Shown here piece after piece: positions 33,779 through 44,084 of a stretch of DNA of 64,000 nt. Below the pieces are notes generated by a model. It was not told the DNA's origin, ran no database searches, and saw only the letters and a program-made list of their open reading frames with translations. A program made the position numbers and the translations under genes. The stretch spans positions 637,954 to 701,953 of the forward strand of contig NZ_MDKB01000003.1 of NCBI RefSeq assembly GCF_001715295.1, in the 5' to 3' direction. The DNA comes from Streptomyces griseus. Lineage in GTDB: Bacteria > Actinomycetota > Actinomycetes > Streptomycetales > Streptomycetaceae. The first letter of the stretch is position 1, and every line of letters begins with the position of its first letter.

Positions 33779-34888
33779 ATGCGCAACCGCAGAGCCGCAC
33801 TCGCCGCCGTAGCGTCCGCCGCCTCCCTCGCCCTCACTCTGACCGCCTGCGGCCAGAGCGGTGAGGGCGGCAGCGAGGAGGACAAGAACGGGGCCGGCGG
33901 CGCCACCATCGGCGTCGCGATGCCGACCAAGTCCTCCGAGCGCTGGATCGCCGACGGCGCCAACGTCGTGAAGGAACTGAAGAGCAAGGGGTACAGGACC
34001 AAGCTCGTCTACGGCGAGGACGACCCCGACCAGCAGGTCTCGCAGATCGAGAACATGATCACGCAGGGCGTGGACGCGCTGATCGTCGCCGCGATCGACA
34101 ACAAGTCCCTCGGCAACGTCCTCCAGCAGGCCAAGGACGCCGACATCCCGGTGATCTCCTACGACCGGCTGATCCTCGGCACGGAGAACGTCGACTACTA
34201 CGCCTCGTTCGACAACGAGAAGGTCGGCGAGCTGCAGGGCACGTACATCGTGGACAAGCTCGGCCTGGGCGACGGCAAGAAGGGCCCCTTCAGCATCGAG
34301 CTGTTCGCCGGTTCCAACGACGACAACAACACGAAGTACTTCTTCCAGGGCGCGATGAACGTCCTCAAGCCCTACATCGACAAGGGCGAACTGGTCGTCA
34401 GGTCCAAGCAGACCGCCCTCAACCAGGTCACCACGCTGCGCTGGGACGGCGGCACCGCGCAGAAGCGCATGGACGACCTGCTGACGTCCAGCTACCGCAG
34501 CGCCCGGGTCGACGCCGTGCTCTCGCCGTACGACGGCATCTCCATCGGCATCCTCTCCGCACTGAAGTCGGACGGCTACGGCTCCAAGGCCAAGCCGATG
34601 CCGGTCGTCACGGGCCAGGACGCCGAGGTCGCCTCGGTGAAGTCGATCATCCTGGGCGAGCAGACGCAGACCGTCTACAAGGACCTGCGCCAGCTTGCCA
34701 AGGTCGCCTCGAACATGGTCGACGCGGTGCTGAACGACAAGAAGCCCGAGGTCAACGACACCAAGTCCTACGACAACGGCTCCAAGGTCGTCCCCGCGTT
34801 CCTGCTGCAGCCGGTCAGCGTCGACAAGAACAACTACAAGCAGGTCCTCGTCGACGGCGGCTACTACACCGAGAACGACCTCAAGTAA
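33779..34888 (+). CDS. chvE: Sugar ABC transporter substrate-binding lipoprotein (ChvE type)
   Basis: The product is 369 aa; ATG 33779 is chosen from three clustered ATGs because AAGGA is eight bases upstream. The lipoprotein signal ends LTLTAC with Cys 24. The body is a periplasmic-binding type-1 fold: IGVAMPTKSSERWIADGANVVKELKSKGY, DPDQQVSQIENMITQGVDALIVAAID, ADIPVISYDRLI and PMPVVTGQDAEVASVKSII. This is the ChvE/MmsE multiple-monosaccharide class (galactose, arabinose, glucose, xylose). It delivers sugar to the following ATPase and permease, which lie in the same orientation with short gaps. Confidence 0.95.
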   Translation: MRNRRAALAAVASAASLALTLTACGQSGEGGSEEDKNGAGGATIGVAMPTKSSERWIADGANVVKELKSKGYRTKLVYGEDDPDQQVSQIENMITQGVDALIVAAIDNKSLGNVLQQAKDADIPVISYDRLILGTENVDYYASFDNEKVGELQGTYIVDKLGLGDGKKGPFSIELFAGSNDDNNTKYFFQGAMNVLKPYIDKGELVVRSKQTALNQVTTLRWDGGTAQKRMDDLLTSSYRSARVDAVLSPYDGISIGILSALKSDGYGSKAKPMPVVTGQDAEVASVKSIILGEQTQTVYKDLRQLAKVASNMVDAVLNDKKPEVNDTKSYDNGSKVVPAFLLQPVSVDKNNYKQVLVDGGYYTENDLK

Positions 34889-34920
34889 CCGGGCTCCCTC
34901 AAGGATTGGAAGGCAAGACC

Positions 34921-36467
<1,547 letters not shown>

Positions 36468-36471
<4 letters not shown>

Positions 36472-37712
36472 GCACGGACGTGACTGCCAAGACCCCGGCC
36501 CCCGCGCCGTCCGGCGGAGGCGGAGCGGCCTCCGGCGACGGTCTGCTGCAGCTGATGCTCGGCGGCATGCGCCGCAACATGCGCCAGTACGGCATGCTGA
36601 TGGCCCTCGGCCTGATCGTGGTGCTGTTCGCGGTGTGGACGGACGGCGACCTGCTGCTGCCGCGCAACGTCTCCAACCTGGTGCTGCAGAACAGCTACAT
36701 CCTGATCCTGGCGATCGGCATGATGCTGGTCATCATCGCGGGCCACATCGACCTCTCGGTCGGCTCGCTGACCGCGTTCATCGGCGCGATGGCCGCCGTA
36801 CTGATGGTGGAGAACCATCTCTCCTGGCCCCTCGCGGTGGTGCTGTGCCTGGCCATCGGCGCGGTGGCGGGCGCGGTGCAGGGGTTCTTCATCGCCTACC
36901 TCGGCATACCGTCGTTCATCGTGACCCTCGCGGGCATGCTGCTCTTCCGCGGTCTGACGGAGATCTTCCTGAAGGGACAGACCCTCGGCCCCTTCCCGAA
37001 GGACCTGCAGAAGGTCGCCAACGGCTTCCTGCCCGAGGTCGGCCCCGACACCAACTACCACAACCTCACCCTGCTGCTGGGCCTCGCCCTGATCGTCTTC
37101 GTGGTGTTCCAGGAGGTCCGCGACCGCAAGCGGCAGCAGGAGTTCGCCCTCGACGTGCCGCCCACCACGCTGTTCCTGCTGAAGCTGGTCGCCCTCGTCG
37201 CGGCCGTCCTCGTGGTCACGCTGCTGCTCGCCAGCTACAAGGGCGCACCGGTCGTGCTGCTCATCCTCGGGGTACTGGTCGTCGGCTTCGGCTACCTCAT
37301 GCGCAACGCGATCATCGGCCGTCACATCTACGCCATCGGCGGCAACCTGCCCGCGGCCAAGCTGTCGGGCGTGAAGGACAAGAAGGTCACCTTCCTGGTC
37401 TTCCTGAACATGGGCATGCTCGCGGCCCTGGCGGGGCTGGTCTTCGCCGCCCGCTTCAACGCCGCCTCACCCAAGGCGGGCCTCAACTTCGAACTGGAAG
37501 CCATCGCCGCCTCGTTCATCGGTGGCGCGTCGATGAGCGGCGGGGTGGGCACGGTCCTCGGCGCGATCATCGGTGGTCTGGTCCTGGGCGTGCTGAACAA
37601 CGGCATGAACCTCGTCGGCGTCGGTACCGACTGGCAGCAGGTCATCAAGGGCGCGGTGCTGCTGGCCGCGGTCGGCTTCGACGTCTGGAACAAACGGAAG
37701 GTCGGCTCGTAA
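36468..37712 (+). CDS. gguB: Multiple-monosaccharide ABC transporter permease (GguB/MmsB)
   Basis: The product is 414 aa; its ATG overlaps the ATPase stop. After a 40-residue Gly/Pro-rich cytoplasmic tail it has about ten or eleven membrane helices. The BPD_transp_2 signature MMLVIIAGHIDLSVGSLTAFIGAM is near 90, and IIGRHIYAIGGNLPAAKLSGV near 290. EAIAASFIGGASMSGGVGTVLGAIIGGLVLGVLNNGM is near 350. A longer-than-usual middle region (RDRKRQQEFALDVPPTTLF) is typical of the GguB/MmsB class. It forms the sugar channel. Confidence 0.96.
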
Positions 37713-37758
37713 CACCCCCTCCCGGACGTCCCTCCTCCGGGCCCGTCCCGCCTTCTCC

Positions 37759-37798
37759 CTCGGTACGTCACACCCCTTCTCGGTACGTCACATCCTTT
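37759..37798 (+). repeat. Two tandem 20-bp direct repeats
   Basis: CTCGGTACGTCACA occurs at 37759-37772 and again at 37779-37792, each followed by a similar CCCCTT/TCCTTT tail, giving two units of exactly 20 bp (two helical turns). They precede the exported epimerase by about 20 bases. This is a candidate cooperative regulator site. Confidence 0.6.
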
Positions 37799-37818
37799 CC
37801 GACGACAGGAGTTGTCTC

Positions 37819-38976
37819 ATGACCGGAACCAGCAGACGGGCCGTCCTGGCGGCCACGGCCGCCGCCGGGCTCGCGGTGGCGGCGGGCGCCCCCGCCGCGG
37901 AGGCCGCGGCCACCGGGCGCACGCCGTCGAGGGAGCTCTTCGGCACGCTCGCCGACGGGACGAAGGTGCACCGCTGGACCCTCGCCAACGGCGGGACCCG
38001 GCTGAAGGTCCTGTCCTGGGGCGGTGTCGTCCAGTCCCTGGAGACCCCCGACCGCAGGGGCCGGACGAGGAACGTCTCGCTCGGCTTCGACAACCTCGCG
38101 GACTACGTGGCGAAGTCGCCGTACTTCGGCGGGCTGATCGGGCGGTACGGCAACCGCATCGCCGAGGGGCGCTTCACCCTCGACGGGGTGACGTACCGGC
38201 TGCCCCTCAACGACGGGCCCAACAGCCTGCACGGCGGCGACCAGGGCTTCGACAAGCGGGTCTGGGACGTCGAGCCGTTCACCTCGCGCGGGGACATCGG
38301 GCTGGTCCTGACCCGGACCAGCCCGGACGGCGAGGCCGGCTATCCGGGCACGCTCGCCGTGCGGGTCGTGTACACCCTCACCTCTCGGGGGGAGTGGCGC
38401 ATCGACTACACGGCGACGACGGACCGTGCCACCGTCCTCAACCTCACCAGCCACACGTATTTCAACCTGGTGGGCGAGGGCAGCGGCAGCGTCGACGGGC
38501 ACCTGCTGGAACTGGCCGCCAGGCGCTACACCCCGGTCGGCGCGACGCTCATCCCCACGGGTGAGCTCGCCCCGGTGGCCCGCACGCCGTTCGACTTCCG
38601 GCGGCCGCGGGTCATCGGCGAGGCGGTACGCACCCCGCACGAGCAGATCGGCCACGGCCAGGGGATCGACCACAACTACGTGCTGGACAAGGGGATCACG
38701 GCCCGCCCGGAGTACGCGCTGACCGTGACGGACCCCGGCTCCGGCCGGGTGATGAAGATGTACACCACGGAGCCCGGCATGCAGTTCTACACCGGGAACT
38801 TCCTCGACGGCACCCTGACCGGCACCTCCGGCCGGGTCTACCGCCAGGGCGACGCGTTCTGCCTGGAGTCCCAGCACTTCCCGGACTCCCCCAACCAGCC
38901 GTCGTTCCCCTCGACGGTGCTGCGCCCCGGTGAGACGTACCGTTCGACGACGGTGCACGCCTTCTCGGCACGCTGA
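37819..38976 (+). CDS. galM: Aldose 1-epimerase, exported (Tat-type signal)
   Basis: The product is 385 aa from ATG 37819 with ACAGGAG upstream. The start MTGTSRRAVLAATAAAGLAVAAGAPAAEAAA has a twin-arginine and Ala-rich core with AEAAA as likely cut site. The mature domain has SWGGVVQSLETPDRRG, IGRYGNRIAEGRFTLDG, SLHGGDQGFDKRVWD (His), NLTSHTYFNLVGEG (His), GIDHNYVL and FCLESQHFPDSPNQPSF (Glu). It catalyses sugar mutarotation outside the membrane, which may present the right anomer to the ChvE-like importer encoded just upstream. About 80 bases and a tandem repeat separate it from gguB. Confidence 0.92.
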   Translation: MTGTSRRAVLAATAAAGLAVAAGAPAAEAAATGRTPSRELFGTLADGTKVHRWTLANGGTRLKVLSWGGVVQSLETPDRRGRTRNVSLGFDNLADYVAKSPYFGGLIGRYGNRIAEGRFTLDGVTYRLPLNDGPNSLHGGDQGFDKRVWDVEPFTSRGDIGLVLTRTSPDGEAGYPGTLAVRVVYTLTSRGEWRIDYTATTDRATVLNLTSHTYFNLVGEGSGSVDGHLLELAARRYTPVGATLIPTGELAPVARTPFDFRRPRVIGEAVRTPHEQIGHGQGIDHNYVLDKGITARPEYALTVTDPGSGRVMKMYTTEPGMQFYTGNFLDGTLTGTSGRVYRQGDAFCLESQHFPDSPNQPSFPSTVLRPGETYRSTTVHAFSAR

Positions 38977-38981
38977 CCACG

Positions 38982-39029
38982 GACGGCGGCCGGTGTCCTC
39001 CCCCGGCGGGGAGGGCACCGGCCGCCGTC
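38982..39029 (+). terminator. Long hairpin after the exported epimerase gene
   Basis: GACGGCGGCCGGTG (38982-38995) pairs with CACCGGCCGCCGTC (39016-39029). The loop contains a second stem CCTCCCC/GGGGAGG. This is a very stable composite terminator closing the sugar cluster. Confidence 0.85.
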
Positions 39030-39194
39030 GTCGCTCCCGCCGGATCGCGTTCCACGACATCGGCTCCGGAGCCGCCGTGGGCGGGTCGTGACCCGTTCCC
39101 AGGCCGGCCGCCTGCGCCCGCAACCCCGAACGGGCGGAGGTTGTGGTCCCGGTGCGCCCCGGCGCCCCGTGCCCGCTCCGGCCGGCGGACACGG

Positions 39195-39232
39195 CCGAGG
39201 GCCGCGTCCCGGTGACGGAACGCGGCCCTCGG
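39195..39232 (-). terminator. ohr terminator
   Basis: A perfect 13-bp stem: CCGAGGGCCGCGT (39195-39207) pairs with ACGCGGCCCTCGG (39220-39232), just downstream of ohr on the minus strand. Confidence 0.83.
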
Positions 39233-39249
39233 ACGTACGGGAGACCCGG

Positions 39250-39678
39250 TCAGGCGACCGACAGCTCCACCTTGATGTTGCCGCGGGTGGCGTTCGAGTA
39301 GGGGCACACCTCGTGCGCCTTCTCGACGAGCGACCGGGCGGTGGCCCGGTCGACGTTCGGGATGGAGGCGGTGATCGCCACCTCCAGGCCGAAACCGCCC
39401 GCCTCGGTCCTGCCGATGCCGACGGACGCGGTGACCGTCGAACCGGAGATGTCGGCCTTCTCCTTGCGGGCGACCACTCCGAGCGCCCCCTGGAAGCAGG
39501 CGCTGTAGCCGGCCGCGAAAAGCTGCTCGGGGTTGGTGCCCGCGCCGCTGCCGCCCATCTCCTTCGGCGGGTTGACGACGACGTCGAGCTTGCCGTCGTC
39601 GCTCGAGACCCGGCCGTCACGGCCGTTCTCCGCGGTGGCCACGGCCGTGTAGGCCACGTCGATGTTCTGGATCGTCAT
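39250..39678 (-). CDS. ohr: Organic hydroperoxide resistance protein
   Basis: The product is 142 aa; ATG 39678 (MTIQNIDVAYTAVATAENGRDGRV) has GGAGG ten bases upstream. Ohr is a cytoplasmic Cys-based peroxidase that reduces organic and lipid peroxides using lipoylated proteins. The two catalytic cysteines are in LFAAGYSACFQGALG (near 58) and AHEVCPYSNATRGN (near 124). The usual Arg is in the GRDGRV loop and the Glu in NPEQLF. No OhrR regulator is adjacent; the nearby MarR gene is separated by a reductase gene. Confidence 0.96.
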   Translation of the reverse strand: MTIQNIDVAYTAVATAENGRDGRVSSDDGKLDVVVNPPKEMGGSGAGTNPEQLFAAGYSACFQGALGVVARKEKADISGSTVTASVGIGRTEAGGFGLEVAITASIPNVDRATARSLVEKAHEVCPYSNATRGNIKVELSVA

Positions 39679-39769
39679 ACCGGGCATACCTCCTGCTGGT
39701 GCGCCGCGGCTCGCGCCCACGACCGCGACGGCCTGGGAGCGAGCCTAACGGGTGCCGGCGGCGGTCAGG

Positions 39770-40792
39770 TCAGGCGTCCAGCGCGACGATCATCTTGCCG
39801 GTGTTCTCGCCGCGCAGGAGGCCCAGGAACGCGTCGAAGCCGTTCTCGATGCCCTCGACCTTCGTCTCGCGGTACTTGAGCTCCCCGGAGGCCAGCCAGC
39901 CGGCGACCTCCTGGACGAACTGCGGCTGCAGCGCGGAGTGGTCGCCGACGAGCATGCCCTGCAGGCGCAGCCGCTTGCCGATGATCAGCGCGAGGTTGCG
40001 CGGGGCGGGGGTGGGCTCCGTGGCGTTGTACTGGGCGATCATGCCGCAGATGGTGGCGCGGCCGTGCACGTTGAACGAGGAGAGCGCGGCCTCCAGGTGC
40101 TCACCGCCGACGTTGTCGAAGTAGACGTCGATGCCGTCCGGCGCCGCCTTGCGGAGCTGCTCGGCGACCGGGCCGTTCTTGTAGTTGAACGCCGCGTCGA
40201 AGCCGTACTCCTCGACCAGGAGCCTGACCTTCTCGTCGGACCCGGCGGAGCCGATGACGCGGGAGGCGCCCTTGAGCTTCGCCATCTGGCCGACCTGGCT
40301 GCCGACCGCCCCGGCCGCGCCGGAGACGAAGACGGCGTCGCCCTCCTTGAAGGAGGCGACCTCGAACAGGCCCGCGTAGGCGGTGAGTCCGGTCATGCCG
40401 AGCACGCCGAGGTAGGCGGAGAGCGGGGCGAGCGAGGCGTCGACCTTCACGGCGTGCTGGGCCGGGACGTCGGCGTACTCGCGCCAGCCGAGGCCGTGCA
40501 GCACGTGGTCACCGACGGCGAAGCCGTCGGCGTTCGAGGCGATGACCTCGCCGACCGCGCCGCCGTCCATGGGGTGGTCGAGCTTGAACGGCGGGGTGTA
40601 CGACTTCACGTCGTTCATCCGGCCGCGCATGTACGGGTCGACGGAGAAGTACAGGTTGCGGACGAGGACGCGGCCCTCGCCGGGGGCGTTCACCGGCGCC
40701 TCGCGCAGCGCGAAGTCCTTCGCCTCCGGCCAGCCCTGGGGGCGGGCGACGAGGTGCCATTCGCGGCTGGACGTGGGAAGTGCTGCAGACAT
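39770..40792 (-). CDS. NADP-dependent oxidoreductase (leukotriene-B4 dehydrogenase/CurA-like MDR)
   Basis: The product is 340 aa from ATG 40792. It is a zinc-free MDR protein of the PTGR/CurA group: NLYFSVDPYMRGRMND near 50, AVGEVIASNADGFAVGDHV near 85, LGVLGMTGLTAYAGL near 130, nucleotide loop FVSGAAGAVGSQVGQMAKL near 155 and GIDVYFDNVGGEHLEAAL near 225. It probably reduces the C=C bond of alpha,beta-unsaturated aldehydes or ketones using NADPH. It is divergent from marR, with the operator shared; being next to ohr suggests a lipid-peroxide or reactive-carbonyl defence module. Confidence 0.93.
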   Translation of the reverse strand: MSAALPTSSREWHLVARPQGWPEAKDFALREAPVNAPGEGRVLVRNLYFSVDPYMRGRMNDVKSYTPPFKLDHPMDGGAVGEVIASNADGFAVGDHVLHGLGWREYADVPAQHAVKVDASLAPLSAYLGVLGMTGLTAYAGLFEVASFKEGDAVFVSGAAGAVGSQVGQMAKLKGASRVIGSAGSDEKVRLLVEEYGFDAAFNYKNGPVAEQLRKAAPDGIDVYFDNVGGEHLEAALSSFNVHGRATICGMIAQYNATEPTPAPRNLALIIGKRLRLQGMLVGDHSALQPQFVQEVAGWLASGELKYRETKVEGIENGFDAFLGLLRGENTGKMIVALDA

Positions 40793-40880
40793 GGGCTGGG
40801 GGTCTCCTCGATGTCTCACGGAACGGTGGGGGGAGGGAAGCGTAAATGCTTCACCACCTGAAACAACCATGCGCAGCGAT

Positions 40881-40910
40881 ATTTCATCTTGTCAAGTAAT
40901 TGGGTAACCT
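40881..40910. promoter_or_regulatory. Divergent reductase/marR promoter with CTTGTCAAG dyad
   Basis: CTTGTCAAG (40888-40896) is a perfect 9-base dyad in an AT-rich island. On the minus strand it supplies TTGACA, a consensus -35 for the reductase. On the plus strand it lies between TTTCAT and TAACCT (40905-40910), seven bases before the marR ATG. A bound MarR would block both promoters. Confidence 0.65.
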
Positions 40911-40917
40911 GGGTGTC

Positions 40918-41397
40918 ATGGCCACCCCGCGCACGGACCCGCTGACCCTGGACGTCATCGCACTCATCGGTGGCGTCGTGGCCCGCTACCACGAGGAGTA
41001 CGACCGCGCCGCGGCCGCGCACGCCCTGACCGGCGCGCAGGCCCGTGTCCTCGGTCTCCTGTCCCACGAGCCGATGCCCATGCGCAAGGTCGCCCGCACG
41101 CTGAAGTGCGAGCCCTCCAACATCACCGGAATAGTCGACCGGCTCGAGCTCCGCGGCCTCGTGGAGCGCCGCCCCGACCCCGCCGACCGGCGGGTGAAGC
41201 TGGCCGCCCCGACCGAGGACGGGATGCGGACGGCCCGGCAGCTGCGGGACGCGCTGGACTTCGCCCGCGAGCCGCTCGCCGACCTGTCGGAAGCGGAGCG
41301 GACGATGCTGCGCGACCTGCTGCGCCGGATGCTCGGCGACGAACCCTCCGGGGCGGCGGACGCGGCCCCGCCGTCCCCGGGCGCCGCCGCCGGATGA
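40918..41397 (+). CDS. MarR-family transcriptional regulator
   Basis: The product is 159 aa; ATG 40918 follows TAACCT by seven bases without a ribosome site, so the message is probably leaderless. The winged helix is visible: ALTGAQARVLGLLSHEPMPMRKVARTLKCEPSNITGIVDRLELRGLVERRPDPADRRVKL in overlapping segments, residues 40-100. A helical dimer tail and a disordered Ala/Pro-rich C-terminus follow. One Cys (LKCEPSN) is in the recognition helix region. It probably represses itself and the divergent reductase. Confidence 0.93.
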   Translation: MATPRTDPLTLDVIALIGGVVARYHEEYDRAAAAHALTGAQARVLGLLSHEPMPMRKVARTLKCEPSNITGIVDRLELRGLVERRPDPADRRVKLAAPTEDGMRTARQLRDALDFAREPLADLSEAERTMLRDLLRRMLGDEPSGAADAAPPSPGAAAG

Positions 41398-41457
41398 CCC
41401 TCCCGCGGCCGGCGGACCCCGGACCGGGCGGGCTTCCCGGGGCCCGGCCCCCGTCCC

Positions 41458-42180
41458 TCAGGTGCAGAACCAGAGCCAGCGGGTGCAGGTCTCGGTCGGC
41501 GAGGGGGTGGGTGAGGGGTCGGCCGGCGGCTCCGGGTGTGTGGGCTCCTCGGCCGGCCGGCCGGACGGCGACGGCACGTCCGGCGTCCCGGTGTCCTCGG
41601 GATCCGGGGACGGGTACGCGGACGCGGACACGGGCCCGGAAGGCGCGTCCTCCGGCGGGGCGGACACCGGGCCGGACGCACCGGAAGGCTTCGGCGCGGC
41701 CGGGGCGGACGGCCGCGGCTCCCCGGCGCCGGACTCCGTCACCGGCCCGGGGGCCGTGGGCGCGTCCACCGGCCCCGGGCCGTCGGGGGCCGTGGAGTCC
41801 GACGGGGCAGGGGTGGATTCGGTCGCGGTGCCCGTGGCCTCGCTCACGTACTCGGCGGCGCCGCTCTCGTGCTCGGGCTCGGTGGCCAGCTCGGCCAGGC
41901 TCAGCGCACCGGCGGCCAGCACCACCCCGGCCGCCGTCAGCAGCACCCCGCGCCTGCGGCGCCGGTGCCCCCGCCGACCGCCCTTCCTGCCCGCCGTCCC
42001 CCGGTCACGCCGACGGGGCCCTCCCGCCCGGGAGGGCTCGAGGGTCTCGCCCGGCGGTTCCGGTTCGTGACCGGGGTGGACCGGGACGGCGTACGGGGCC
42101 AGCGCCTCGGCGGGGGTTCCACAGCCGGCGCAGGCCAGGGCGCCGTTGAGGTGCCGTTGGCACGGGTGGCAGTAATCCAT
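41458..42180 (-). CDS. SCO2400-type protein: N-terminal zinc ribbon, one membrane helix, Pro/Ser/Thr-rich tail
   Basis: The product is 240 aa from ATG 42180. MDYCHPCQRHLNGALACAGCGTPAEAL is a four-cysteine zinc ribbon of the SCO2400 family. A basic stretch GRKGGRRGHRRRRRG follows, then a single helix VLLTAAGVVLAAGALSLAELA near residue 90, then a long Pro/Ser/Thr/Ala-rich, low-complexity extracytoplasmic region ending TCTRWLWFCT. The two terminal cysteines may form a disulphide. Function is unknown. The layout (ribbon inside, tail outside) suggests a membrane-spanning sensor or wall-associated protein. Confidence 0.8.
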   Translation of the reverse strand: MDYCHPCQRHLNGALACAGCGTPAEALAPYAVPVHPGHEPEPPGETLEPSRAGGPRRRDRGTAGRKGGRRGHRRRRRGVLLTAAGVVLAAGALSLAELATEPEHESGAAEYVSEATGTATESTPAPSDSTAPDGPGPVDAPTAPGPVTESGAGEPRPSAPAAPKPSGASGPVSAPPEDAPSGPVSASAYPSPDPEDTGTPDVPSPSGRPAEEPTHPEPPADPSPTPSPTETCTRWLWFCT

Positions 42181-42303
42181 GGCGCCCGCAGACTAGACGG
42201 GCGGCAAACGGCGGAGGAAGCCGCCCAGGTGAGAATCCTGTGTGGAAGAGCGGAATCCGGGGCACGCCGTCCGATACGCGTGAGACGCGGCAGGATGGGT
42301 GCC

Positions 42304-42876
42304 ATGACCGCTCCCACCCCTTTCGGGCCGCTGGAGTTCCAGCTCGTCCTGCTGCGCCGGATGGCCGATCACCAGCCGGGCCTGGCGGAGGACGCCCGCC
42401 ACGAACTGAGCGCCTCGCTCGCCGAGATGCGGGAGGCGAACCGGCGCTGGCAGGCCATGGTGCGGGCCCCGCGCGGCCGGGGAGCCCTGCGCCGCTACCG
42501 CTCGGTGCTCGGCGAGCCCGAGACGTCCGTACACCGCACGGTCGGCGACCTCACGTGCGACGCGCTGCGGTGGCCGCTGCCGCTCTGGCCGGACCTGCGG
42601 TTCGAGGTGATGGTGGGCCCCGGCGGGGCCGTGTGGAACGAGTGGCTGGTCCGCGCCCCGGGCCTGCCGGGTCCTCAACTGCGTACGGCCGGGGACCTGC
42701 GCCCGTGGTCGTGCACCGTGGACGAGGTGGCCCGGGCCTTCGAGGGGGCCCGCCCGATGGAGGGCAGCGCGCCGACCCGCTGGGCGCTCGCCCTCACGGA
42801 CCCCGCCGACGGCCGGCGGTACGTCGCCGAGTTCACCTGGGGCCTCCTCCAGCGCCTCCTCCCCGGCACGGCCTGA
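42304..42876 (+). CDS. Conserved hypothetical protein
   Basis: The product is 190 aa; ATG 42304 has AGGA eight bases upstream (ATG 42295 is an alternative). I do not recognise the family. The sequence is soluble, with an N-terminal helical part (FQLVLLRRMADHQPGLAEDARHELSASLAEMREANRRWQAM). A mixed part follows (ALRWPLPLWPDLRFEVMVGPGGAVWNEWLVRAPG) and the ending is RRYVAEFTWGLLQRLLPG. The codon bias is fully Streptomyces-like. It is divergent from the SCO2400-type gene and 155 bases before mbl. Confidence 0.75.
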   Translation: MTAPTPFGPLEFQLVLLRRMADHQPGLAEDARHELSASLAEMREANRRWQAMVRAPRGRGALRRYRSVLGEPETSVHRTVGDLTCDALRWPLPLWPDLRFEVMVGPGGAVWNEWLVRAPGLPGPQLRTAGDLRPWSCTVDEVARAFEGARPMEGSAPTRWALALTDPADGRRYVAEFTWGLLQRLLPGTA

Positions 42877-43031
42877 GCCCGGTGCGTCTCCCGGCTGCCG
42901 CTCCGTCGGAACGGCCCGGCCTTCCCTCGTACGCCTCACCCAGCGCGCGCCGCCCCACGCCCGGCGCGACGATGCCAGGAGAGCCGGCTGCCGCCGGTGC
43001 CCGCCCGTCAGCGCTCTCGGGAGAACCTGCC

Positions 43032-44069
43032 GTGACCGTCAGTCTTGAGCAGTTGCGCCGTTGCCATGTCGCCGTCGATCTCGGGGCCGCGAGGACCCGC
43101 GTGTACATCAAGGGAGTCGGGCTCGTCGTCGACGAGCCCAGCGTCGCCGCCGTGAACACCCGCACCGGTTCCCTCATCGCCGTCGGCGCCCTCGCCGAGC
43201 AGATGACCGGCCGCACGCCCGCCTACATCCGGGTGGCCCGGCCGGTGACCGGCGGAACCGTCGTCGACATCGAGATGGCCCAGCGCATGCTGCGCCATCT
43301 CCTGGGCGAGAAGCTCCGGCGCCAGCTGCGCCGCAAGCCCCGGCTGAGGGCCGCGGCCTGTACCCCGCACGAAGCCGACCCGCTGGCCCAGCGGGCGACC
43401 GTCGAGACGCTGGTCGGACTCGGCGCGCGGCGGGTGGAGCTGGTCGACACACTGATCGCGGCGGCCGTCGGCTGCGGGCTGCCGGTGGAACAGCCGACCG
43501 CCACCATGATCATGGTGTGCGGGGCCGCCACGACCCAGATCGCGGTGCTCTCGCTGGGCTCGATCGTGACGGCCGTACGCATCCCGATCGGCGGCGAGGC
43601 CATCGACCGCGCGGTGATCCAGCACCTGCGCCAGCACCACCAGCTGATGCTGCCCAGCCAGTCCGTGCGCCCCCTGCAACTGGCACTGCGCGGCAACGGC
43701 CTGACGCTCAAGGGCCCGGCGGTCACCGAGATCCACGGCCGTGACGTGGCCACGGGCCTGGCCCGCTCGGTGCAGGTCGACACGGCCGCCGTCCGGGAGG
43801 CCATCCACACCCCGCTGACCGCGGTGCTCGACGGTCTGGGCAAGGTACTGCGCGACTGCCCGCCCGACCTGGTGGCGGACATCGCGGACTCCGGGATCAT
43901 GATGGTCGGCGGGAGCGCCCTGCTGCCCGGGCTGGACCAGATGCTGCGCGAGGCCACGGGCGTGCCGGTGCACATCGCCGAGCGGCCCGACGTCTGCTCC
44001 GTGCTGGGGCTGGGCGCCATGCTGGACGGCACGGTCCAGCCCCTGGTCCTCAACCCGCTCGCCGGCTGA
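43032..44069 (+). CDS. mbl: MreB-like protein Mbl (divergent actin homologue)
   Basis: The product is 345 aa; GTG 43032 has GGGAGAA six bases upstream (ATG 42972 would add a Pro/Ala tail). It has the actin/MreB fold: phosphate-1 VAVDLGAARTRVYIKGVG, RPVTGGTVVDIEMAQRMLRHLL, RAAACTPHEADPLAQRA, GGEAIDRAVIQHLR and the adenosine motif GIMMVGGSALLPGLDQML. The phosphate-2 loop, normally D-I-G-G-G-T-T, reads MVCGAATTQIAVLS, so Asp and two glycines are lost. In S. coelicolor the Mbl paralogue contributes to spore-wall synthesis with MreB. The altered loop suggests weak or no ATP turnover. Confidence 0.87.
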   Translation: MTVSLEQLRRCHVAVDLGAARTRVYIKGVGLVVDEPSVAAVNTRTGSLIAVGALAEQMTGRTPAYIRVARPVTGGTVVDIEMAQRMLRHLLGEKLRRQLRRKPRLRAAACTPHEADPLAQRATVETLVGLGARRVELVDTLIAAAVGCGLPVEQPTATMIMVCGAATTQIAVLSLGSIVTAVRIPIGGEAIDRAVIQHLRQHHQLMLPSQSVRPLQLALRGNGLTLKGPAVTEIHGRDVATGLARSVQVDTAAVREAIHTPLTAVLDGLGKVLRDCPPDLVADIADSGIMMVGGSALLPGLDQMLREATGVPVHIAERPDVCSVLGLGAMLDGTVQPLVLNPLAG

Positions 44070-44084
44070 GGGCCCCACCGATCC

